A stretch of 64,000 nucleotides of DNA from Planctomycetota bacterium (GTDB lineage: Bacteria > Planctomycetota > UBA1135 > JACQFD01): the NCBI GenBank assembly GCA_016200225.1, contig JACQFD010000026.1, forward strand, positions 62,001 to 126,000, written 5' to 3'. Both the position numbers and the translations under genes were made by a program. The notes under the pieces are model-generated. The model saw only the letters and a program-made list of their open reading frames with translations. It had not been told where the DNA came from and ran no database searches. Positions 18,101-25,046 of this stretch are shown here, one piece after another. Each line of letters starts with the position of its first letter. Positions within the stretch are counted from its first letter, which is position 1.

Positions 18101-18518
18101 ACTTAGTAATGAACCTTGGATTTTCGAACTCCCGACGTCCTTCGAGTTTGAAAAGGCGTCGCGCGGCGCCGACGGCCGTCGATTTCCGTGGGGAAACGAT
18201 TGGTTCGACAAATACACACGGTGCGCCGGTTCAATCAATCCGGTGCCGAGCGGACCGCGAAGAGAAAAACACGTTGCGTTTTGCGGACACTACAACAACG
18301 ACGAGTCGCCCTTTGGCGTCCGCGACACCGCGGGCAATTTGTTAGAATACTGTTCAACATTCTTTCGCGCCGATCATAAGCTTTGCACGTGGCGGGGAGG
18401 CCACTGCGACGACGCCGGCGCGGTTGATTTTCGATGCGCGTCCTTTAACGAAGGGCGACTTCGATCGCCGAGCTACCACGACGGGTTTCGCGTTGTCGCC
18501 CGCTACGCCGGGAAGTAA
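15105..18518 (+). CDS. Transmembrane Ser/Thr kinase with PDZ-like, PEGA-like and FGE/sulfatase-modifying-like domains
   Basis: 1137 residues if started at the GTG at 15105. A CTG at 15135 overlapping the sigma stop as CTGA is an alternative. Kinase domain 91-355: glycine loop GHGATSNVYE, Lys121, HRDLKPQN (213-220), DFGLA (232-236), SPEQ, all intact. One transmembrane helix lies near 384-408 (MFISLVALIIIITLG). A long charged coiled coil follows, then a PDZ-like segment near 635-725 (NAVGLKAGDLILGLL), a PEGA-like segment near 800-865 (ATPLTSLMLAPASYLLVLRR) and a C-terminal FGE-sulfatase fold from about 870 (ELGTSEYLEFL, HGISWQDAVDYCEW, WGNDWF, TAGNLLEYC). The extracytoplasmic part probably senses a signal and the kinase acts on the overlapping sigma factor. 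The paired catalytic cysteines of true FGE are not in the usual arrangement, so formylglycine formation is unlikely. Confidence 0.87.
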   Translation: MAGTSHGGGDLSRERERRAKEIFLEARLKHSALRAQFLQQRCDDDPELRNLVDTLLVNDHEKPGPFDEPVIPEGVLAGLAIQQGIAHRLGEYILLRKIGHGATSNVYEARRDGNVSNVALKVLPAESLGDQRFERFLRECKILTELDHPNIVRFLEGVLLDDGLARRPVVAMELIHGRDLASVAKEYSPRLRLLLFADVLRGVHYLHEHRVVHRDLKPQNILVADGRPVIVDFGLARDLDATVDGRLTITRQTLGTPVYMSPEQEAADGTPVAYGSDIYSLGVILYEIMTGLRPFRADATGRTSIISRSRFPLPGTLTKDLPRGVEDICLKSLRVDSARRYQSVAEMNDDVNQAIQSTGARVMASRGLSQRGFDRWIRLRWQWRAMFISLVALIIIITLGSPVVRSFWNLLSETGDRAAVAEHHGRIRAILPAITTARDSIREVEPKIIELELRRDRNQMNTNEEQRLKELQSQEQNARDEVTRRIFAANTELAQAEFRDSKNSTTLELSAEIAHEQWREALDRGIVKTREEQANRLRERIGSWTVLVKDSDTTEREQTRVRLQSMLQDLEKRIQINFDGLPAHRDAFLFRYEAMQASANLTPEPITREVPHPFHPVRGKCATPLANLLEPPALQDMAFNSGDTAIVVNNIDPKSKANAVGLKAGDLILGLLQQPILNYLYVVRVRPGSKAADCKLETFDVLRSLDSDWVMAEDDQNHAMRKLSSGGKHSAQFSRLQKDLEPIEWTAQSNIEDDLGIELGTIEDAIQKAPVPLNRGITLHLSGLNGYRSVTLTGPEPLGIHGRVTTFPLSCVRDNNWIGATPLTSLMLAPASYLLVLRREGSVDILIPFLVEPAMAEINLSARGADHVPPKGFLYIAPGTYISGGDPEAANPQPRRIRALDEYWIAQTELGTSEYLEFLNDPEVLKSTLAWNARADVRASKDEIHEPRCADDRNATETDRYWKSDANGFSQGWDRRLPIHGISWQDAVDYCEWRTRRAKLSNEPWIFELPTSFEFEKASRGADGRRFPWGNDWFDKYTRCAGSINPVPSGPRREKHVAFCGHYNNDESPFGVRDTAGNLLEYCSTFFRADHKLCTWRGGHCDDAGAVDFRCASFNEGRLRSPSYHDGFRVVARYAGK

Positions 18519-18625
18519 TCTTCACGACGTTTTCTTGAATATCACGAAACAGACTGCCGTTGCCGCCGCGTCCATTTTGACCAAAAACTTTGACCGGCGG
18601 GTATTCCGGTTATTATCATCCACAC

Positions 18626-18853
18626 ATGAGAACCATCGCCGCGGACCGATTCAAGAATGAGTGTCTTTCGATTCTTGACAACGTGGATCCCGATGGAATT
18701 ATTATTACCAAACGCGGGAAGCCCATCGCCCGATTGCTGCCGATTCGGGACGATTCCGGCCGCCCAATCCGTTCGACGAAGAATAGAATCATCATCAACG
18801 GCGACATTTATTCAACCGGCGTCAAGTGGAACGCCGAGTCGCGCAAGAAATGA
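18626..18853 (+). CDS. Phd/YefM-family antitoxin (orphan)
   Basis: 75 residues from the ATG at 18626. It begins MRTIAADRFKNECLSILDN and has IITKRGKPIARLLPI, the DNA-binding fold of Phd/YefM antitoxins, followed by a short C-terminal toxin-binding tail with GDIYSTGVKW. Such genes normally sit directly upstream of a PIN or Doc/RelE-type toxin gene. None is present: one base after the TGA begins a 171-bp copy of a glycosyltransferase 3' end. The toxin gene was probably lost or displaced by that rearrangement. A longer in-frame start upstream (18590) gives an N-terminus unlike the family. Confidence 0.8.
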   Translation: MRTIAADRFKNECLSILDNVDPDGIIITKRGKPIARLLPIRDDSGRPIRSTKNRIIINGDIYSTGVKWNAESRKK

Positions 18854-19025
18854 CTACTTTATCGGCAACTCGAAATCCGGCGCGCGGACGGGCGAACGGT
18901 GTTTTAAACAATAGGGCAGATGCACCGTGAACGCGGCGAGCGTGGCGCGGAAGACGATCCACCAGCCGAGAGGCGTTTTGTTTATATTATCGAATGCGCC
19001 GATCGCGCCGGTGGCGTCGGCGAAC
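18854..19025 (-). pseudogene. 3'-terminal remnant of a family 2 glycosyltransferase gene
   Basis: Read on the minus strand, this stretch encodes the last 56 residues of the GT2 protein at 22595-23425 (ADATGAIGAFDNINK through DFELPIK), with one Ser-to-Ala change and TAG instead of TAA as stop. Upstream of it (toward 19087) the frame runs into unrelated sequence, so the catalytic part is missing. It has no credible start and is a duplicated gene end rather than a functional gene. Confidence 0.85.
18855..19025. repeat. 171-bp direct repeat, left copy
   Basis: This segment matches 22596-22766 in the same orientation with a single mismatch that I can see (C versus A, 29 bases in). Identity starts at TACTTTATCGG and ends at GTCGGCGAAC. 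The left border lies one base after the antitoxin stop. The two copies are 3741 bp apart and bracket a two-gene cassette. Confidence 0.92.
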
Positions 19026-19248
19026 AATCCATAATACTTATTCGATTGGTATCTTGGACATTCGCGCATCGAGTTTCCTTCAAACAATTGGTTTTTGTTA
19101 TGATCGAATCTAATGAATACACTTGGCGACTCAGGGAATGCTGATCAAATTCGTCGATTGACATTCCGCCGAATTGGGAGACACTAAAGACGGTCAACGT
19201 AGGGACGAAAAACCGTCCCAACCTTTCGTTCCAATTTGGAGTTACACG

Positions 19249-21024
19249 ATGAAAAACAAGTTAAATCGTCGGCGCCTGCTTCGAAGTCGAATGGCCCCCC
19301 CCCTTGTCTTTATTGCTGGAGTGGCAAGTAGTTCTGTCTTTTTCTTTGGAAATTCGACTGCGGTTCCGCAATCGCCGCCAACGCCCACTTCGCCAGCTCT
19401 TGACCGGACGCTCGCGGCGGCGACGGGCGCGGGAGATGTCAGTCAGAACGGGGCGATGTTTGGGTACACGATGTCGGCGGGAAAACTTGGAGGCGCAACG
19501 GACGTCGAAGACGATTTGGCCGTCGCCGCCATTTCGTACGACGACATAAATTTCAATCCGACGGCTTTTGATGCGGGTGCCGGATTCGTATTTTCCGACC
19601 AAAACCTGACTGCGCCGTCGAATATACTATTCGGTACAACCATTTCATCTGGAGCGGCCGATCACGCTGGCGAGCACATGGGCGAACTTGGGAATGTCAT
19701 CGGCGACGTTCGCGGTACTTCTGCGTCGCCTCAGCCAAATCTATTGTTCCTTGGGGCGTACCTTAGAGATGACACATATCCAAACTGTAGCGCGCAAGTG
19801 AACGATCAAGGAGCGGTTGCCGTATTCGATCTGACGTCATCGACGCCGAATATTCCGAAGATCCTGATTCCTCCCAAGGATCCGGGCGAAACTTGCTATC
19901 CGCACTTGGCGAAGGCTTTGGGCCACGGACTTTCTGTAGCGGACGTGGATGGCGACGGAATCAGCGATCTGATCGTCGGCGCACACAGCTCCGACGGAGG
20001 CAAAGGACGGGTTTACATTTTTTTTGGGAGAAGCGATTTTCTTACAAATCCCATCACAACAAATAGCGCCGGCAACCAATGGCTCTGTATCAAGCCGCCA
20101 TCCGACGCGCTCGTGGGCGAAGAATTTGGAGCCACGGTCGCCGCGGCAGATCTCGACTCCGATCCCAACCAATCCAACACCGCTGAAATCGTCGTCGGAG
20201 CCGCGCAGCGCACGCGCGCGCCGGGAAGAGTTTATATTATTTCCGGCGCCAAAATCCATCAGTGGAAAGCCGCGCTCACGGCCACGCCGTCCAGTAACAA
20301 TATTGTCCAGTTACCCGTTCCTCCAACCGACGTTTATCAACGATTCACCAAGGGAACCGGCACGGGCGATCAATTCGGCTGGCAGATTACTATTGGACAA
20401 TTTCGTGGGAACGATAGTGCTCTTGATCTTGCATTTTACTCGGAAAATACTCAATCAAACGTTCCCGACGCAGGATGTGCGTCCGCCTGCGGAGGAACAC
20501 CGGGGCACCCTTCGTACCCTTCTTTTACAGGCGCGTTATATATCTTCCAGAACGTTAGTGTTCCAGGAAGCAATCCGGCGGTATTTGTAGACGACGTCGA
20601 CTGGAGTACATCGACGCCCACGGGCGCCATCAAGATGACTTCGCCGTATCCCGATTCAACGTATGCGCCAAGGGCGCGCTTCGGGCGCGGATCGGCGATG
20701 GTGAATTGGAAATATTCAGATGGGTCGACCAAGAATTGTTTGTTAGTCGGCGAACCCGGAGCCTACAACCACGGAAGTTGTCAATCGGGTCTTGCATGGC
20801 TCTACGAATTGCCGATTATCCCTGACAGTAACGGTAATATTCCATTACCGGCGATTCGGATTGAAAGTCCCAACGTCGAGGGTTGTTCGCATTTTGGCGC
20901 AAGTATTGTTTTATTAAGATATGATTCCAATACGGTCGGCCAGCAATTTGCAATCTCCGGACGGGAGGAGACGGTCGGATCCTTTACAACGGCAGGGCGC
21001 GTATATACATACCTGGAACAGTAG
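19249..21024 (+). CDS. Secreted FG-GAP (integrin-alpha-like) repeat protein
   Basis: 591 residues from the ATG at 19249, chosen because it gives a basic n-region (MKNKLNRRRLLRSR) and a hydrophobic core (PPLVFIAGVASSSVFFFG), that is, a signal peptide. The mature part has FG-GAP blades: GAMFGYTMSAG, ALGHGLSVADVDGDGISDLI with a calcium-type Asp loop, GRVYIFFGR, EEFGATVAAADLDSD, DQFGWQITIGQF and CSHFGASIVLL. The plan resembles a seven-bladed integrin-alpha-type propeller. Several Cys pairs suggest disulfides outside the cytoplasm. It is followed 11 nt later by another secreted propeller gene; the pair lies between the two 171-bp repeats. A TTGACA hexamer at 19158 lies upstream but has no good -10 partner. 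Ligand unknown. Confidence 0.82.
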   Translation: MKNKLNRRRLLRSRMAPPLVFIAGVASSSVFFFGNSTAVPQSPPTPTSPALDRTLAAATGAGDVSQNGAMFGYTMSAGKLGGATDVEDDLAVAAISYDDINFNPTAFDAGAGFVFSDQNLTAPSNILFGTTISSGAADHAGEHMGELGNVIGDVRGTSASPQPNLLFLGAYLRDDTYPNCSAQVNDQGAVAVFDLTSSTPNIPKILIPPKDPGETCYPHLAKALGHGLSVADVDGDGISDLIVGAHSSDGGKGRVYIFFGRSDFLTNPITTNSAGNQWLCIKPPSDALVGEEFGATVAAADLDSDPNQSNTAEIVVGAAQRTRAPGRVYIISGAKIHQWKAALTATPSSNNIVQLPVPPTDVYQRFTKGTGTGDQFGWQITIGQFRGNDSALDLAFYSENTQSNVPDAGCASACGGTPGHPSYPSFTGALYIFQNVSVPGSNPAVFVDDVDWSTSTPTGAIKMTSPYPDSTYAPRARFGRGSAMVNWKYSDGSTKNCLLVGEPGAYNHGSCQSGLAWLYELPIIPDSNGNIPLPAIRIESPNVEGCSHFGASIVLLRYDSNTVGQQFAISGREETVGSFTTAGRVYTYLEQ

Positions 21025-21035
21025 GGAGGGTCGCA

Positions 21036-22583
21036 ATGTTTCCCTGCATCTTGCCAAATCAGTGCTTACGTTTGGGCGTTCCTATTTGTTTGTGTCTTGC
21101 TATCTGCAGGATCGACGCCCACGCTCAAATAAAGGACCAACTTGTTGCCTATCAATTCGACCCCGTCACGTCGTCTCAGCAGATCGGACGTTATGACCAT
21201 GAGTTTCATCTTCTCGGTGTTACAAATTTTCCTGCCGGTGGAACAACGTTTACAAGCGATAAAGTAAGTATTGCAATGGATGGTCAAGGACGATATTGGG
21301 TCCCATGGGATCCGTTGTATCAAACGCAATCACTAATAATAACGGCGGATGGATTGCTTCTCCCAAATCCACAGTTAGGTTACAACCCTCTGAACGCATC
21401 AGCCGGGCCAAACGGTACTGTGTATTTCACGAGTCGTATCCCATTACTGCAAAATGGGCCATTAATCGCCGTCAAGCCGGACGGCTCCATCTTGTGGTCG
21501 AGTTGGAATGCAGTTTCCCTATTTAATGGAGGAATACCGCCAGCCAAGCTAACCGTCTCGTCCAATGGAAGTGTTTATGTCGGTGGAATCTCAAAAGGGG
21601 CCTGTATATGTAAACCGACATTTCCGGTTGCTCTTAAAATAGATCCGCTCACTGGACTCGAGACAAATTTAGTATCCCTTTTGCCAGGATCTGGATTTGG
21701 AAGCTCGTTCTGGGAATTCGCACCGTCTCCCGACGGCGACGTGTGGGCCTTTGTTTCGACTTCCGTTGGATTTCGATTTTACAAGATTCACGACACGACC
21801 GTCGTCAATCAATTCCCGGCACTCGGCGGTTTCAATGGCGGAACCGGCATCCCGCGCATTGACGGTAATGGATATATTTATGGGGCAAGTTACAATAACT
21901 ATCCCATTTCCGATGGGACTGAAATTTTAAAGATGTCGCCTGTGGATGGGAGCATTGTGCAAACTTATGCGTTGGGGCGCGCGATTGGTGGAATTGCCCT
22001 TAGCCCGAATGGAGATGAAATATTTGCAATGACCGGTCTTTTTACGGGCGAACGATTCCTCGACCGGGTGAACCTCGTTACCGGAGTTCATTCTTCAATC
22101 AAGATCAACCCGCAATTTACTGCAGCAACTCTCCCCGGCGGCGACCCCACCGGTTTTATTTATGCTAATGTTCTCGATCGCAACGGCGATGCCGACGGCG
22201 ACGGCGTGCCGAACGGCGTCGAGACGGCGGCCGGAAGCAATCCTTATGATCCGACGAGCGTGCCATGGGGGCCGAGAGTTTATTTATCGTGGACGGCCGC
22301 GAACGGCGTTCGACTACAAATCACCGATCCCGACGGCCTCGGTAGCCCGAACGGCGGCATTGCCGGATTCGACCTGCAAGTCGAAGGCTATGGCGACATC
22401 TCGGGATTCTTGTTGCAGTATCTTACATATGTGAATTTCACTCCCGACGGCAAGTCCCTCACGGCCGAATTCGACGGTCTTCCGATCCCTTCCGATTTGA
22501 AACTTCGCTTCACCGCCCGAGCTTGGGACGTCACCGGCGCCGTCGGCAGCGACTGGGCCGTGTCGCCTCCGGGGGAATTATGA
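21036..22583 (+). CDS. Secreted beta-propeller protein with calcium-binding TSP3-like motif
   Basis: 515 residues. GGGAGG lies about 6 nt before the ATG, one of the few clear Shine-Dalgarno sites here. N-terminal signal peptide (LGVPICLCLAICRIDAHA). The body has repeated short strands typical of NHL/PQQ-like propellers (GPNGTVYF, VSSNGSVYVGG, PSPDGDVWAF, DGNGYIYGA, LSPNGDEIFAM). Near residue 385 there is a thrombospondin type 3-like loop DRNGDADGDGVPNGVE followed by GSNPYDPTS, common in secreted planctomycete proteins. The last 100 residues form a beta-rich module of unknown role. It is co-transcribed with the FG-GAP gene upstream and ends 12 nt before the right 171-bp repeat copy. Function unknown. 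Confidence 0.78.
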   Translation: MFPCILPNQCLRLGVPICLCLAICRIDAHAQIKDQLVAYQFDPVTSSQQIGRYDHEFHLLGVTNFPAGGTTFTSDKVSIAMDGQGRYWVPWDPLYQTQSLIITADGLLLPNPQLGYNPLNASAGPNGTVYFTSRIPLLQNGPLIAVKPDGSILWSSWNAVSLFNGGIPPAKLTVSSNGSVYVGGISKGACICKPTFPVALKIDPLTGLETNLVSLLPGSGFGSSFWEFAPSPDGDVWAFVSTSVGFRFYKIHDTTVVNQFPALGGFNGGTGIPRIDGNGYIYGASYNNYPISDGTEILKMSPVDGSIVQTYALGRAIGGIALSPNGDEIFAMTGLFTGERFLDRVNLVTGVHSSIKINPQFTAATLPGGDPTGFIYANVLDRNGDADGDGVPNGVETAAGSNPYDPTSVPWGPRVYLSWTAANGVRLQITDPDGLGSPNGGIAGFDLQVEGYGDISGFLLQYLTYVNFTPDGKSLTAEFDGLPIPSDLKLRFTARAWDVTGAVGSDWAVSPPGEL

Positions 22584-22594
22584 GAAGGCGCTCC

Positions 22595-23425
22595 TTACTT
22601 TATCGGCAACTCGAAATCCGGCGAGCGGACGGGCGAACGGTGTTTTAAACAATAGGGCAGATGCACCGTGAACGCGGCGAGCGTGGCGCGGAAGACGATC
22701 CACCAGCCGAGAGGCGTTTTGTTTATATTATCGAATGCGCCGATCGCGCCGGTGGCGTCGGCGAACCGTTTGCCTTTGCGCTGGCCCCAGGGTGTTTTGT
22801 GATATGTCGTGACTTCGGGAAACTGCTTCACGCGAAATCCGAGGCCCAGCACGCGCGACGCGAGATCGCGCTCGTTGCCATAAATAAAAAACCGTTCGTC
22901 ATAATAACCGGCTTTCGCGAGCACGGCCGTGCGCGCGAGCGTGCCGCAGCCGCGAAACGTCGCCATGTAGCGTTCGCGATTCACCGAATCGGAATTCAAC
23001 AAATACTCCGGCATCCCCGGTTCCACGACTTTCGTCGAGAGCATCGCCGTCGTGGCCGGCTCCGCCGCGAATTTTAACATTAATTTTTCGAGCCAGTCCG
23101 GCGGCAGTTCGATGTCGTCGTCGAGAATGGCGGTGAATTCCGTCTTCACGCTCTTGAATCCAATATTAAATGTTTCGCAGGCGCCGAATCCCGAGTGCGG
23201 CATCGCGATCGCGCGCACTTCGGGGTATTCGGCCGCGAGCATTTCGGCGGTGCCGTCGTTCGAATGATTATCGACGACGATGATCTCGTCAAATTTTACA
23301 GTTTGAGCCCGCAACGAATCTAAATTTTCGCGGACAATTTGTTTACGATTCCAGGAGGTGATAACGGCGCTCGCCCCCGGCAACAACGAGCCGGGACGCG
23401 GCGATCCGGGATCCGCCGCCGTCAC
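22595..23425 (-). CDS. Glycosyltransferase family 2
   Basis: 276 residues from a GTG at 23425-23423, overlapping the TGA of the PIG-L gene as GTGA. GT2 motifs: ASAVITSWNRKQIVRENLDS, IIVVDNHSNDGT, FTAILDDDIELP (metal-binding DDD) and FFIYGNERDLASRVL (ED-like catalytic site). The C-terminal segment (WWIVFRATLAAFTVHL) is moderately hydrophobic and is duplicated as a remnant at 18854-19025. It lies at the downstream end of the main polysaccharide array, coupled to a deacetylase, so it probably adds a sugar whose acetamido group is processed by that partner. Specificity unknown. Confidence 0.9.
   Translation of the reverse strand: MTAADPGSPRPGSLLPGASAVITSWNRKQIVRENLDSLRAQTVKFDEIIVVDNHSNDGTAEMLAAEYPEVRAIAMPHSGFGACETFNIGFKSVKTEFTAILDDDIELPPDWLEKLMLKFAAEPATTAMLSTKVVEPGMPEYLLNSDSVNRERYMATFRGCGTLARTAVLAKAGYYDERFFIYGNERDLASRVLGLGFRVKQFPEVTTYHKTPWGQRKGKRFADATGAIGAFDNINKTPLGWWIVFRATLAAFTVHLPYCLKHRSPVRSPDFELPIK
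22596..22766. repeat. 171-bp direct repeat, right copy
   Basis: Partner of 18855-19025. This copy is part of an intact glycosyltransferase gene (its 3' end), so it is probably the source. Recombination between the copies would remove 3741 bp and leave the antitoxin next to a complete GT2 gene. Confidence 0.92.
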
Positions 23426-24174
23426 GCGCCGCTCTCCCCGGACCCGTTCGGCGGAAATAACAATTCCTCCAGACCGCGAAAACGCGCGGCGTGATCGCGC
23501 AAATCCTCGGATGAGAGCGCGACGAAACCTTCGCAATCCGCGACGCCCGCCGAATCCGGAATGTTGACCGTTCGCGCCGCGTCGATCGCCCGGGAAATCT
23601 TAACTAAATCCTTGAACGCGATCTGGCTTTTGTAATGTCGCAGCGCCGCGTCCTTTTTCGCGCGAAATTGTGATATATCATAAAGTTCGTTTGCGGGCAC
23701 GGCCGTGTTCACGCCGTAAAGCATCGTGCGCAATCCGGGAATCGCCGCGGCGGCCACGGTCGCCGCTCGCGCGGCCGCCATGTGATCGGCGTGGCATTCG
23801 AGCGGCGAAGGCATATATACAATTTCCGCGGCCGTTCTCTCCAGAATGCCAAGAATCCGTCCCGGAAGTTCGTGCGCGCCGTCGAGTTCGCCGTCGGGAA
23901 AGTCGAAATGTTCAATTTTACAATTACCGAATTCCGCGAGCGCCGCGCGCGCTTCGTCGCGCCGCAGTTTTGTAAGATCGCGCGCGTTCCCCGTCGGATC
24001 GCCCGCGGCGCCGTCCGAAAGAAACACGACGACCGGCACGTCGCCGCGCAACGCGTGAAATGCAATCATTCCGCCGCAGCCAAGCACTTCGTCGTCGGGG
24101 TGCGGCGCGAGCACGACGACGCGCCGCGGAAGACGGTTCGGATCGGCGAGCGGCGGAAACCGGTGTGTCGGCAT
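23422..24174 (-). CDS. PIG-L family deacetylase
   Basis: 250 residues from the ATG at 24174. It has RVVVLAPHPDDEVLGCGG, the zinc-binding AHPDDE-type motif, and a second metal site ECHADHMAAA. The family (LmbE/PIG-L/BshB) removes acetyl groups from N-acetylglucosamine-type sugars. Length is normal. The GTGA overlap with the downstream GT2 gene indicates coupled expression and action on the same glycan precursor. It is divergent from the degenerate kinase-like gene at 24300, with 125 bp between the starts. A second PIG-L paralogue lies at 27360-28067. Confidence 0.9.
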   Translation of the reverse strand: MPTHRFPPLADPNRLPRRVVVLAPHPDDEVLGCGGMIAFHALRGDVPVVVFLSDGAAGDPTGNARDLTKLRRDEARAALAEFGNCKIEHFDFPDGELDGAHELPGRILGILERTAAEIVYMPSPLECHADHMAAARAATVAAAAIPGLRTMLYGVNTAVPANELYDISQFRAKKDAALRHYKSQIAFKDLVKISRAIDAARTVNIPDSAGVADCEGFVALSSEDLRDHAARFRGLEELLFPPNGSGESGA

Positions 24175-24299
24175 ATGCGAACATCGTCCGCAAGCGCAGC
24201 CGGACTGCAAGACGCTTTGGGTCCAGAGAGGTTGGCGCCGGCGTCGATAAGTCCACGCCGCGCCGCAAAGGTGCGGAACCCAACCTCCCGAGGTTTGCG

Positions 24300-25046
24300 A
24301 TGCGCTCCCACCAATCCAACATTCCGGGCCGCGGCAACAGCGCGCTCCTCTCCGAATTGAAGCATACGATCGCGCCGCGCGTCGGCGGATTGTTAGAATT
24401 AACGAATTCGCTGCTTCCATACGATTTCGAGGAGAGCGAACTCGATCCGATGCGCGCCGCCGGAGCCTCCGGTTCGACGCTCGTCGAATTGTTATCGAGC
24501 GCGCTCGATGTTTCGCAAATCGAAAACGGCAGTATCCGTTTCGCTTGCGCGCCCGTCGATTTGAGAAATATTGCAAAAACGACACGTATACAATTGGAGG
24601 CGCCGCAAGCCCGACGGCGCGTCCGCGTCGATCTCGCGTTCGACGAACGGATCCCCCGAAGACTCTTCGGCGACGCGGCTCGCATCGGACGCGTTTTATT
24701 GACTTTAACCGCGCAGACCGCGCGCGTTTCGAAGCGCGGAACCGTATCATTATCGTTCACGCGGGGCCGCGCGCGCGGCGAGGATTCGCTGGAATTATAT
24801 ATTTCGATCGACGCGGCCGGCGCGGTGAAACCGATGGGCGTAAAACATAATTTAATAAAACCGGCGGCCCCCGCCGCGGCAACGCGCGACTACGGCGCCG
24901 CGGGCTGCGACGCGTCGATGATGATTAAAATCGTCGGGGCGATGGGCGGTTCGTTCTCCATGGCGAACGATGCCGGTTATCATTTTACAATTCCGCTGCG
25001 GCTCGCGCCCGCGCAGAGCGCGCAAGCGTCACCCGCGCGACGTTAA
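24300..25046 (+). CDS. Degenerate histidine-kinase-like protein
   Basis: 248 residues from the ATG at 24300; GAGG lies about 7 nt upstream. The order follows a HisKA plus HATPase_c core: LKHTIAPRVGGLLELTN aligns with the H-box (H22 present), SALDVSQIENGSIRF matches the region after the dimerisation helices, and GDAARIGRVLLTLTAQTARV aligns with the N-box, but the ATP/Mg-binding Asn is absent. No DxGxG G1 box and no GxGLGL G2 box are visible; the tail KIVGAMGGSFSM...YHFTIPLRL matches the end of the fold. ATP binding is therefore unlikely. There is no transmembrane segment or sensor domain. It is the only plus-strand gene inside the polysaccharide array and overlaps the convergent GT4 gene by 18 bp. 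It could be a regulatory dimerisation partner. Confidence 0.7.
   Translation: MRSHQSNIPGRGNSALLSELKHTIAPRVGGLLELTNSLLPYDFEESELDPMRAAGASGSTLVELLSSALDVSQIENGSIRFACAPVDLRNIAKTTRIQLEAPQARRRVRVDLAFDERIPRRLFGDAARIGRVLLTLTAQTARVSKRGTVSLSFTRGRARGEDSLELYISIDAAGAVKPMGVKHNLIKPAAPAAATRDYGAAGCDASMMIKIVGAMGGSFSMANDAGYHFTIPLRLAPAQSAQASPARR

Noticed and set aside
18854-19087. 77-codon minus-strand frame as a separate gene
   Set aside because: Its last 56 residues are a duplicated glycosyltransferase end and the first 20 have no meaning; annotated as a remnant.
19158-19186. Perfect TTGACA hexamer upstream of the FG-GAP gene
   Set aside because: No sequence resembling TATAAT lies 16-19 nt downstream, so it is not called as a promoter.
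18855-22766. Insertion sequence or integron explanation for the bracketed cassette
   Set aside because: No transposase, integrase, terminal inverted repeat or short target duplication is visible; the repeats are direct and 171 bp long.
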